From Hormiphora californensis (Eukaryota > Ctenophora > Tentaculata > Cydippida > Pleurobrachiidae): a DNA stretch of 64,000 nucleotides. The translations under genes and the position numbers were made by a program. Positions 37,826 to 62,904 of the stretch are shown piece by piece. The notes under the pieces were generated by a model that was given only the letters and a program-made list of their open reading frames with translations, did no database searches and was not told the origin of the DNA. The number at the start of each line of letters is the position of its first letter. Within the stretch, counting starts at the first letter, position 1. Where the stretch lies: positions 3,445,342-3,509,341 of the forward strand of contig CM035354.1 of assembly GCA_020137815.1 (NCBI GenBank). The letters are read 5' to 3'.

Positions 37826-40545
37826 CCCCTTCTTTTTTTGGCCCTTTAAAAAAAAGAATTTTTAAAAAATGAGGTGTTAGGGGATGAAAAAAATGAAAGA
37901 TTTCCTTAGTTCCCCCAAAAGTTTTTTACAAAAAACAAAAGCCCCCAAAGGGGGAAAAAAAATGGGAAAATTAGAATGGAACAAATTTAGCATACAATTT
38001 TAAGTTAAAAAGGGAAGGGGGCATTTTAAAGATTTTCGAAGGGATTTTGCGTGGCCCCTTGAAAAAAAGAGAAGGCCCTTAAAAAAAAGAAGTGGCCAAT
38101 GAGATGACCCCCAATTCAATCCGGGGGGGAAAAGGTGTGATGAAGGCGGGAAAAATTAAAAAATTTTTATTGAAAGGGGGGTGAGAAAAAGAGAGGGTAT
38201 GATTAAAGAAAGGGAGAGGGGGGAAAAGGGGGGTGAGGCGGGTTGAAAAAACGGTGGGGAGAAAAAAAGTGGGTGGGGAACAAACGATTTAAAACCGACT
38301 TGAGGGGGTATAACCCCCCGAAGAAAGAAGAAAAAAGGGAGGAAGAGGTAGGGAAATAGGAAGTTTAATTGTTTTCAAGAAAAACCAAAACCCGTAATTT
38401 AAAGCCCCTTCGTTTTTTCTGGTTGCATTTTGAAAAAACCCCTAGATCCAAAATTGGGGGGAGAATTTTTTTTAGGGGGGTGGGGGAGAAAAGAAGGGAA
38501 AACGGGGGAAAAAGGGGAGGAGAGGGGGGGGGAGAGAGAAAGGGGAAAAGAAAAAAGGGAAAAGGGGGCCGGGAGGGAACGAAACGCACGCCCCCCCCCA
38601 GGGCCCGGCCAAGGAACGAAGGGCAGGGAAGGGGGGGCCAAAAAAGAGGGGTTTTAAAGGGGAGAGAGCGAGCCCCCGGTGGGGGGTTTGGTCTATTGGC
38701 GTCCCCGGGTCCCCCCCTTTTTCCCCCCCCTTTCAAATTTTTTAACCCCCGCTTTTCTCTCTTCTTCTTCTTCTCCTTTGTGGGTTTTTCTTGACGAAGC
38801 GGAAAAATAGTCACCCAATTACGAAAAACACGGAACTGCCCCTACGGGAGCCCAGTTTTGTGTAATTGGGGGAGCCATTCCTTTCTTACCCCACTCTGTC
38901 ATCGGGGGTTTTAAAGAGGCGGACACCATTTTTCCCGGCAGAGAGAGAAGGGGGGAGAGGGAGGGGGGGAGGTAGAGGGAAGGAGAGAATGAGAGGGGGG
39001 GGAGAAAAAGGTGGGTTCTCGGCCCTTTGCGTTTTAAAGGGGTTCATAGGAGGATAGGAGCTCCATTAATTTTTTGGAACCCTGATTTTAAAAGGGGAAA
39101 AAATAGTTTTGTCGGGGAATCTGCCAAATTGTCCCCCACGTGTCACTAAAAAAAAGGAAATGAGGCGAAACAATAAGTTAGTAAAAAAACCAGGAAAAAA
39201 TAAAGCGAAATTTGGGAATTGAAAAAAAAAAAAATCATCAAACTGTGAAGAAACAGAATTAAACATGGAGAGAATCCGAAAGAATAGCAGCCAAAGACAG
39301 GGGGCGGGGAAAAAATTTTGAAGATGAAAAAAGAATTGGATAGCCCCAAAATGAAGATGCGCGCGGGGGAAAACAAGACGGAAAAAAAAAAAAAAAAAGT
39401 TTTTATACGAGGAGAGGGGGGGGAGGGGGGAGAGGGAGTAAAAGAGAGAGGGGGAAAAAGAGGGGAAAAGGATAGAGGAGACCTTAGTGATTGGGTTAGT
39501 TTTGGGGGTTGGTCACGGTCAAGTCAGCAAGCTTCCCGTTCTGACTAAGCACCGAGGAGAGACATGAAAGAGAGATCGGGCGGGGTTTTCAGGGGAGATT
39601 CCCCCAATCCTAATCTGGAAAAAAATTTAAAAAGGAGGGGGAGGCTTCACGCTTTGCGGCGGGAAGGGGGCACCCCTTAGCAACCCTTTGCTTCCAAACG
39701 AAAAAGGAGGGGGAGGGAGAGTGGGAGTAGTGGGGGGGGTTGCCCGGGGGAAAGAAATCGGGAATTGATCCAATATTGTGATGCTTTTTTTGGGGGAAGG
39801 GGGGGGGGGTCCCTTTTTTGGGCCGTGTGGTTTTCCAAAAAAATTGGGGGTGTGTCACCGTGATCGACACCCCCGGTTCCTTTGGTACGTGACCTTTATT
39901 AAAGAAGGGACGGGGCGGTTTTAAACAGTGACTCTTGGAAAAAAACCCAGTTCCCGCGGGGTTTGGGGGTGAAGGGAGACAGGGGGCGATATACGAGACT
40001 GGGGCCGGGAGGACCCCAAATAGGGGTAATCCATGAGCTCAGACTACTTAAAAAAACATCTGTGGGATAATGGGTGTGGAAACCCCGGGGGGAAATTAAA
40101 AATTCGGGGGGGGGCCGAATTAAAAAAAGATTTTGTTTCGGGGGAGAAAGGTTTTGTTTAGAAATTGGAACCCAACTAAAACCATTAGTTTCTGTCAGAG
40201 TATTGCCTGACCAGGGGGAACCGACCGAAAAAAGTAAAAAAAACCAATCAAACCGTTTTTTAGGTCACCCCTGATGGTTATAGCCCCAATCAGGGCCAGT
40301 ATTTCCTGATTTGTCAGGCATTGGCCCGACAGATTAGTTTTGGGTTCCATTTCCCAAAAAAAACTCGGTCCAGTTTAAGAAAGAATGAGGGGCTCTCTCG
40401 AGTAATGAAAGAGGGGAAAACGTGGAACCCAAAGGGGGACTTAATATTTTTACCCTGAGTATTGGGGAAAAGGGGTATTCCGGGGTGGGTACAAATTCTT
40501 TTCATTGAATCCCCGGGGGGAAAAAGGTACCTGAGACCCCGGCTT
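37826..40545. other. Error-rich tandem copy of 34965-37825 (probable assembly artefact)
   Basis: The same landmarks appear in the same order as in the preceding 2.9 kb: GATTTCCTTAGTTCCC, AGAAGTGGCCAATGAGAT, GGAACCCTGATTT, GATCGGGCGGGGTTT, GACAGATTAGTT and CTGAGACC. They are altered by hundreds of homopolymer expansions, dropped bases and collapsed GA/CT tracts. The copy starts where the first ends. Such errors fit unpolished long-read sequence and not biological divergence, because even non-repetitive parts drift in homopolymer length. Confidence 0.85.
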
Positions 40546-41415
40546 TTTTAGGAGATTTTTAAGTGAAAAGGTTTAAAACCTTTTTTGAAAGTGTAGGGGG
40601 AAATTGAGGGGGGGGGATTGGTAGGAGTATTTTTCGGGTTTATAGGGGTCCTCCAAACCCCTTTTAAAGGAAAAATTTTGGGCCCAGGGGGTTTTTTTAA
40701 TTTAATTAAATTAACACCCCCCTCTTAATTCTCAAATCCAAAAATTAACTTAAAAAAATTTTAAAAATAACTCTTCCCCTTTCTGTACTTTATTTTGGGA
40801 AACGAAAGGGGGAGGGGAAATAAGAAAACCCCCTTTAAAACGCCCCCTTTCCCTCTTCCCCCTTTTTTCCCCCTTTTTTCTTTTTTTTTCCCTTCTTTTC
40901 CCCCTTTTCCTTCCAAATTGAGGGAGAGAGGAAAGGGGGGTATAGTAAAAAGAAAAAAAAGCCCTTTGAACGTGGGAGAAGGAGGGAAAGGAAAATTTTG
41001 CCCCAATTTGGGGGAGGAGAAGGGAAAAAGGGAGGAGAGAGAGAGAAGAATGGGGAAAAGGGGGAGGAAGGAGAGGAAAAAGAGGAGAGCGGGGAAAAGA
41101 GGGGGAGAGAGAGAGAGAGAGAGGGGGAGGGGGGGGAGGGGAAGGGGGGAGAAAGGGGGAAAGAAAAGACGGGAAGGGGAAAGGGAAGGCCAGGCCCCCA
41201 GGCCCCGAGAAAGAAGACACCCCGGATTCCCGGGGTTTTGGGTTTTTTGGTCTCTTTTTTTGTAAATTAACTCCCCAAAACTCTTGGGGCAAAAAAACTT
41301 CTTTTTCGGAGGGTTAAAAAGGGGGGGCCCCAAAAAGAAGGGCCCTTTTTCCCCCAAGGGAAAAAGGGGGCCCCCGGGGCCGAACCCCGGGGTTTTCCTT
41401 TTTTTAAAATGTTCT
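40546..41415. other. Further corrupted homopolymer-rich sequence
   Basis: Dense runs of G, A, C and T with long purine and pyrimidine blocks; the texture matches the preceding corrupted copy and 11030-11548. It ends abruptly near 41415, where ordinary sequence resumes (CTGAGTCACGGTAGAG). No gene. Confidence 0.75.
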
Positions 41416-41950
<535 letters not shown>

Positions 41951-44900
41951 TCATTTTTTCGGAATGGGTCTCAAGAGTTCTTCTCTCTGTTTAATAAGTA
42001 GCGCTTCAAGATGGTCTGCCCGGGCTAGAGCTGCCCCTTCTTTCTCCCTCAGTTCCCGGATCAGTTCGTCTCTCTTCGAAAAGGCGCTCGTTATTCGTCC
42101 CTGGACATCACCCATTTCAGTTTCGTGAGACTTCTCCGTTCTCTCTAATTCCAACTTGTGGCGTGTTCTCGATTCAACGAGATCTGTTTTCAGATTTTTG
42201 TTTTCCTCCTCTAGCAGGACAAGCCTCTCGGAGAATTCTTCTCTAATCACCTCCTCGACCTTGTCTCTCTCTCCCTTTAATCGAGATGAAACCTGAAAGA
42301 ATTAAGTGTTTAGGGGTCGCGTCTAAAGGGGGGGGGGGGGCAAGAACAGGAGGGGACGCCTAGAAGGGGCGACTTTCTAATTGTTGTTTTTACTGATCTC
42401 CCATGGTAGAAGTGGTGACCGAAGTTACTTTGCATATCAATTAATAACTGTGAGAGGGCGCCGAACAAGGGGTGGGAAGATCCAAGATCCAATGTGGGAT
42501 AAGAAGTGAGAGGGGGTGGGAAAGTGGGATAAGTAGGTGCGTGCGACACGAGCTAAGTAGCCAATTGAGAACCATACAATGTCATAGGCGGAGATGGGAT
42601 GGGGAGGGAGGGGTGTTTAACAACTTCTAAACAACTCCTAAACCGTGTCGTACCTTTTCAATGTCTTCGTTTTGTCTTTCTAGAGATTTTAAGCCGCCCC
42701 TAAGTCGAATATTATCAGCCTCTACGTCTGTTAGTCGCTCCTTCATAACATTTAACTTGCTTTGGGTGGTGCTCGTTATGTGTTCCAAATCAGATATCTG
42801 GAGGGAGAGGTGGGCGGTTAAACAGAGGCGAGGGACAAGGCAGTAAGTGGCGAACAGAGGTGAGAGGAGTGACAGGGAAGTTGATGGCGAACAGAGGTGA
42901 GAGGAGTGACAAGGCAGTTAGTTTTCAACATGGGGAGGTGAGTGCCACTAATGACTAAAGCCAGTGGCGCACTGTTAGTGGTGGAGGGGCCGCCTGGTTA
43001 GATGTCATAACTTAGTACATAATATAATCGCATACCTGTGATTCATATTTGTCTTTAAGTCGTCTCATCCTGCAATCTACAGTGGACTCAGTTTCCTCTT
43101 TTTGGAGTGCTGCCTGTTCTTCTAATTTGCTAATAACCATTTCAATCTCTTTGTTTCTCTCCTGTCGTAGGGCGGCCCTGATATCCCTCTCCCTAGCCAG
43201 CAATTCAGCACTCTGAAACAATAGGAGTTAGAAACAACTAGATAATAGGGCGATAGTAGATAGCACAATACAGCTAGCTCTGTTTTAGCGACCAGGAGGT
43301 CTCAGCCACATGCGTGTTCGTGAACGGTTATATCACGGGATAGGTCTACTGCGCACGGACAGAAAGTGTTGAAAAACGTACTTTCTTTATAAGCGAGCAT
43401 GCGCGCGCAACGCTACTGAGCAGAATTGATATTCAAAACAGAATCAAAACATCTCATTTGAAAATTTTTCATCATCTCAGAATCTCTAGATATGAGCCTG
43501 GATCCATGGAATACAGATTAGTGATAAATACCTGTTTCTGTTTCTGTGTTTCCAACCACTGCTCCTTCTCGACTTCAATCCTGAGTTTAATATCTCTCAT
43601 CGTATTGGCGTGATCTCTGTGTATGTTATCTATCTCGACAGAGTGTGTGGCTTGCAGTTTAGCCGCTTTTGTCTTAAATTCCTCCTGAAGTGTCTTCCTC
43701 TCTGTCTCAAGGGTCTGTTTGTGCTTTGCTAAACACTCCGCCAATCTGTCTTTTTCTTCCTGTACCTGAGAGTTGAGACGAGAGTAGCGGTTAACCAATA
43801 ATTAGGGGTATCATGGGCAGAGTTGTGTGGCTCACACCGTGCTCTGTGTTGGTAGATCATGGGCAGAGTCGTACACAAAATGAACATTTAACTACAAATA
43901 TCTAGAGAATCTAGAGAATATTGTTATAACAATGATTACCTCTGCATGTAGTCTGCGTCTCTGCTGCTGAAAGGCATCCTCCTCCTGCTCCAACTGTTTT
44001 GTGAACCTGTTCTGAGCATACTCCCTCTCTCTCGCACATGCCGCCTCTTTCTCCCTCTCCAACTGCTCTCTCAGCTCCTCAACTTGGGATACAAATCTCT
44101 TGCTTGCTCGCTCATCCGCTGCTAGTAGCTCTGCCTCGTGCACTGCTTTAACACGTTTTAGTTCAGCCTTGTTTTTAGAGATTAGTTTCTGTATTTCTGG
44201 TTCCAGTCCCTTGACAGTCATCTCCTTGATCTGGTTACTTTTCTCTGCAATCCACCGCTCCCTGTGAATAAAATAACGGGAAAATTGCAAGGGGTCGATG
44301 TATTTATCTACTAGAAAGGGAGGTGATATAAAGATTGAAAATTGGACAACTTATTCTGACCAAATAAGAGAACCAAAAGTATTCTAAATATTTTACCGTT
44401 TAATTTTCTCCGCAGCCTCCACAGCTTCCTTCTGTTTCTTTATCTCTACACGCTGTCCATCCTCCAACACCTTCACTTTGTCACCCAGCCTCTTCTCTGT
44501 TGCACGGAGCTGCGATACCAAACCTTCCACCTGAAGAAAACAAAGATCTGCTTAGAAAAGTGATAATTTGGAGTTCAATGTCGTTGACAAATGCCATTGA
44601 TTGGTTTCACTCATAATTTAATGTTTTCAAGCGCAGCAACAGTTTCAGATTGTCATAGCAACTGAAATGCATTGAGCTACCTTTTCACTGAGCAATTTCT
44701 TATCAGCTATCAGTTGGTCTATAAACCCAAGATGCCGCTGAATTGCAGTTTCGTATTCGGCTTTCTGGTTAGCGAGCCGTTGCTGTGCATCCTTCTCTTG
44801 TTCGTTAGTTAGTCGGAGTGTCAGATCTCTCTGTTCGTCTAGTGCTCGTTGTAACATCAAAACAGCCTTCCCCTTTTCATCACTCTCTAGTTTTGCTGCA

Positions 44901-47252
44901 AACACCTGGGACAAGTGGAAAATATAATTGGGGGATATCTTAAACTCGGTTTCGCTTTGACTGTTATCATATCCGTACTAAAATGCATTGGGAGTGGGAG
45001 TTATATTGAAATTTGAAGGTAGGGAGGGTGATTTGTGATATACATCCAGTTCCCCCACTGACTATAACTAACCCTGGCCTGAAGTGCAGCTGTTTTTTGT
45101 GTAGTACTAGTCAACTCTCCCTTCAACAATTCCAACTGTTCCGCTTTAGTCGTCAGCTGTGTCTGAGTTTCCCTGACGTTCTCTGTTATCTCCTCGACCG
45201 CTGCACTAACGTCTTTCAGCCGTGATCGCTCCATTGCAGCAGCTGAGGTATAGCTCTAGGGGATATTTTGTTATGTTCTAACCCTCCTTTACAATATGAG
45301 AGAGGGTCGAGTGAGGCAAGCCGGCAAGGGATATTGTGGTGGGTAAAGAAAAAAAAAACGATTGAAGATTAGAAGGGTGGGGAGACAAAAAGGTCCACTA
45401 TTAGTTATTACTGCAGTGAGGAAACCAACCTGGGTATCTTCAGAAGGGGTGCTGTCTGCTGTTTCCAGGAAACTCAAGATACTCTTCAACTTGCCTCCTC
45501 CCATTACCGATTGTAGATTAGATGGTGCTCCAAACCTGTCCAATCTTGAAATTAACACACTTTAGAATACAAATAGTAGGTACCATTCAGAGGCTAAGTT
45601 CTCAAATTTACTACAACAACCCCATAATCAAAGAATATTTCACTAATTCAAATTATAGTAACTGATACCCCACATAAACTCCTTTCTTACTTGTAAGCTT
45701 CTCCCTGTGTAAGTTTGGGAGTTGGAGGGATTGACACAGTACTCTTGACCTCTGATAAGGCAGCATCAGATTCGGCCTCTAACATTCTGAGTGTGTCCAT
45801 GAGCGAGGAGAAAGCCTTCTTTTTGTCCCTCGCGCTCACCTCTTCTGTCTCTTGCCACCCAACCTAGTAGTGAGGGAATGGGTGACGATAAAGTGATTGT
45901 AGTGGTTGAGACAGAGATCACCACTAAAACTACAGAATGTGATACTACCAGAGGGTCACTTTTGGTTGAAAGTTACACCAAATTCTCTAATATTGTTGGG
46001 ATTTACCTTTGGTTTCGGGGGTTCGGTAACTTTGCGACCGGAGCTTTGGAATATTTCATCTATCAAGTTATCATAAGTCTGGTCCACTGTGGTGACGTCA
46101 CTATTTTTAGTGACGTCACCTAGGCTCTGTGACGTCACTTAGTTTCTGTGACATCATTAACTGTACTGTTCTGATTTTGTCTGGAGTTGTGACTGGCTCA
46201 GCTGGTGGCGTGGGTTCAGGAGTTTTTGGTGGTTTTGCTTTCTTTGGATGTTTCTTCTTTTTCGTTTGCTCAGAAGCTAACTTCAACTCTTCATCTACGA
46301 GCTTTTGTTGTAGTTTTCTCTTCTCTTCTCTTTTCTTGTTCAAATCTTCAATTGCCTTTAATCTTGCCTGATGGTGTACTAATTAGTTAACGAAAACATA
46401 TAATTAAGAGGACACAATTATTATGCCAACGTAAAACAGATCTAAATACCTTTCTCTTTTTTTCCTCAGTATCAAACCGTGATTTTCGTTCCTTTTCAGC
46501 CTCTGTTTCTCTCTCAGCGAGCATCTTCTCTTTCTCCATAGCCAGCATCTCCCGTAACTAAACGATATTGCGTTACCAGGGAAACTAGAGAGAGAGAGAG
46601 AGAGAGTTCAAGATAGTTGAATTGTACACTTACACTGTCATTTAGTTGTGGAACACTACAATTTGATATCTCGGTAGAAGCCTCTTTCTGCTGTCTCTCG
46701 GCAGACCTTCGCCGCCAGTGGTTTTGGATGGTTGTAGCCGCTTCCTCTTGTTTTTCGTTATCCTGTTTTCGGGCTGTGAAATCAGGCTTCATAACGATAG
46801 AATCCTTCACGGGGTAATCATCGTCCAGGGACTGAAAGATAAACTTGATAAAATTGATAAATAAGCTTTATTTAACGGAAATGTAAACGGTGCCAGTCTC
46901 TTCAGCATCCCCCTTTCGCTCGAACCTCCAAAACCCAGTCCATGAAAGTTATTAAATTACAACATTAGTTGAATCAATAAACTTATCTTACATCACGAGG
47001 TTGAGGGAGGGAGCGAGATAATCGATCTAAAACATCCTCAGTTGACAACCACGGGTTTCCCCTTTTGTCTGCCGCACTCGGGCTGTTCAGATAAGTGGTA
47101 GATGCCTTGGATTCTTTAGATAGGTTAACAACTTCTTTTTTGGGTGATTTAGCATGGCGTCTCTGTGCGAAGTTAACTCCAAGTGCCTTTGATTTCGGTT
47201 TAGGTCGACTACTGGAAACTGACGAGCGGCCGCTGACCAATAGGTCATCCAT
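41951..47252 (-). CDS. CEP131: Centrosomal protein 131 (AZI1) homologue
   Basis: Centriolar-satellite and basal-body protein needed for ciliogenesis and centrosome stability. About 14 exons on the minus strand. It starts at 47252 (MDDLLVSGRSSVSSSRPKPK) and ends RADHLEALLIKQREELLRPI then PKK-stop at 41951. An IQ-like motif lies near the N-terminus (AATTIQNHWRRRSAERQ, about 46690). The rest is coiled coil. Stretches matching human CEP131 include GGGKLKSILSFLETADS, MLQRALDEQRDLTLRLTNEQ, YETAIQRHLGFIDQLIADKK, and ERWIAEKSNQIKEMTVKGLE then PEIQKLI. HEAELLAADERASKRF, ELREQLEREKEAACARERE, and RDIRAALRQERNKEIEMVIS complete the series. The product is somewhat shorter than the human protein (about 1080 aa). 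The frame is broken in the exon at about 45978-46370, around 46120, without a credible intron. Confidence 0.92.
46093..46156. promoter_or_regulatory. Cluster of TGACGTCA palindromes inside CEP131
   Basis: Three perfect CRE/ATF palindromes TGACGTCA (46093-46100, 46111-46118, 46130-46137) and one near match TGACATCA (46149-46156) lie within 64 bp. The spacing is about 19 bp, so this may equally be a short tandem repeat encoding a DVT-type repeat in CEP131. It coincides with the break of the CEP131 reading frame. Confidence 0.6.
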
Positions 47253-48687
47253 AGCCTAAGTAAACCCTACTTTATTTAAAGAGAGTCAATTCAAAAGTCA
47301 AAACATAATAATATTAACGGTCGTAAATCATGGAGAATAACTTCGCATAGAATCAAAAATCGGAAGTTCACGTTTAAAAAAGTAACGACAAAAAATTTAT
47401 TGCTTGAAAAACGCGAAAATTTGGTTATTTTCGTGCGCGCGCCTGTCACGCGCTATTATTGTGCCGCGCATACATCATCGCGGTTCGGCGTTCACATCGC
47501 AGTTTCTCTCAATTCTCATCGGGCAGCAATCCATTCCCAGGAAAGAGTACCAGAGTTCTTGGAACGATTGTTATAGACCACCATAATAATTGGAACAAAG
47601 TAAAAAGTAGCGGTGTTTGAGGGGTAAAAATGAAACGGAATTTTTACAGAAATCTTTCACACACGATCACAGGGCAAGGTGTACACGCCCATGTCCACTC
47701 TCCACTCGTCTGATCAACCACGATACCCATCGGGCAGGGGACTATAACAGCGAGATAGAGATCTGGATAACCTACATTTGTAGAGAACACAGCGGTATTG
47801 AGATCAGTCAGTTTGCGGCTCTGACAGTCTCTGTCACCACTGTGTCACATACTACATGTATTTTAGAAAGAATAACTTTACGGTCGCCCTCCACTCCTTA
47901 AAGATATATCGACCGTCACAATCACAAAAAAACGTTTAAAACAAATAAAAATTAGCGAAGAGGTGTGTCAGCTAGGGGCAGTAAACAAGCAGTACCCTCA
48001 CGGCCAATAAAGGCCGGGACCGTAGCGTCGTGTAGTAGGGAAAAACGTACGAAAGCATAGAAATTAGAAAAATATTCTGAAACCGGCTTTGGGGAAACAA
48101 AAATGTCTGGTTGACACGGTAAGAAAACCTGCAATCAGACATCTCATAGTCACACACTCACACACTCTTTCTCACACTCTCACACACATGTCTCTCTCAC
48201 ACTTAGGGGATCAATTATTATACGGGGATTTAAAATGCTAAAACACATTTACACGAGCACAGCTCAGATACACACTCACATACTCGCACACACTATTACA
48301 TTATATTCGTCTCTGCTACACTTCTCTCTCGCAAAAGCACGTTTTAGCGAGTGTTGCATACGTGCCGTCATTGTGCCGCACTTGCACGTGCATAATTTAC
48401 AAAGCTGCACGTGCAAAATTAAGTGTTATTGCACGTGCGAGCGCGTTATGATTGCACATATGCACACACTCGCCCTTTCTGGCAATAAATTACATATGAC
48501 ATATTAAAAGTCCAAATACATAGATAAACCACCTACTGAAAAAAGCAACGATTCATATCGCAGAGTTTTTTATATATATTTCTCATCAAAAACAGTTTTG
48601 TGTATTTTCTTCTCATTTTAAACTGTCGGCAGTTGCATTTTATGTACAAAAATTTAATCCCTATAATTCTGTTTTGGACACGTGTTG
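47253..48687. promoter_or_regulatory. CEP131 promoter side and plexin 3' flank
   Basis: No gene recognised. Near CEP131 there is a CG-rich patch (GTGCGCGCGCCTGTCACGCG at about 47433, GTGCCGCGCATAC at about 47460), similar to the CHMP3 and RPA43 upstream patches. Close to plexin there is a CACA-rich segment (about 48150-48310) and three GCACGTGC palindromes (48384, 48407, 48431). Confidence 0.4.
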
Positions 48688-61697
<13,010 letters not shown>

Positions 61698-62805
61698 CCT
61701 ATAGCCGCCTGTAAGGAAGAAGACGAGGTTAGAGATGGAAATATTTATAAAGGAGCAATTATATATTGTCAATTGGGGGTGTATCAAACTAAATAAAACT
61801 GTCTCAAAACATGTCAGTGTAGCTGTCATATATGGGGTTAAACAAGTTTGGGGCGTGGTTGGAATTTAATATGATTCAATATTAGGAGAGTATCTGTGGG
61901 TATGTAATGATCGGAGAGAGGGAGATAGAGGTTGGGTGGAGTATTTTGGATGATGAGACGTCGTGGTGCGATGGCGGGGGAGAGGGGGAGAGAAACTACA
62001 AACCAGTTGATAATAAGTTCAAGTGTCAAACAAGCAACGAAGCAGAATGCGAAGAGAAGAAAAATGATATTTGACACAGTCGACTCAGCCGTTATCTGCT
62101 TTAAATTTCTCCCTTCCACCCTCTTTCACACAATCTCTCTCTCCTTCTCTCTAGCTCTCTCTCCCTATATATCTCTCTTTCTCTCTCATACCTCTCGGAA
62201 AAAACTCTTGTACTAGCTCCGTCTGCCCCCCTTTATGCGCCTTTAGTGCCGTTATCTGCTGGCCGTTACCGATAACTCCAGTGACCGGAAAGGCACATAA
62301 AGGGGGGGGGGGTAAAATTAATTCATAAGAAGTAGTCAACTGTGCACGTCATTCTTTTTTTAGGTCCCGGTACTGTAGGTTAGTGCTATCAGAAAATACC
62401 AAGAGAGGGGGAGATGCTCAGTATCCTCCAGGTTCTTTCTAGCACGTCTTTAAAACAAACAGCAATTGGTGCACTAGTGTGTAAGTATCTGAACAACGCT
62501 GCGCTCACAATATCACAGAAAGAAGGTGTTTACACAAGGGGTGTACCCAAAGCAAAGCCGATAATATTCGACCCAATTAGGCCACATAGATCTACAAATT
62601 GATGAGTGAGGACATGTATTATTATATGTTCTAAATATGGAAAACCGAAAGGTAGGGCGAAAAACAGCTCGGCTAAAAGCAAAAACATGTTTACTTAAAA
62701 AGAATTATCATGGCATATAATATCTAAGTCATGACACTGTGCAGCAGCGGGAAACACGTACACGCAGTGACCGGTGCACAGTGTTGCGGGGAAACTTTGG
62801 ACTCA

Positions 62806-62844
<39 letters not shown>

Positions 62845-62873
62845 TCCTCTCTCTCTCATTCTCTATTTCTCTC

Positions 62874-62904
<31 letters not shown>

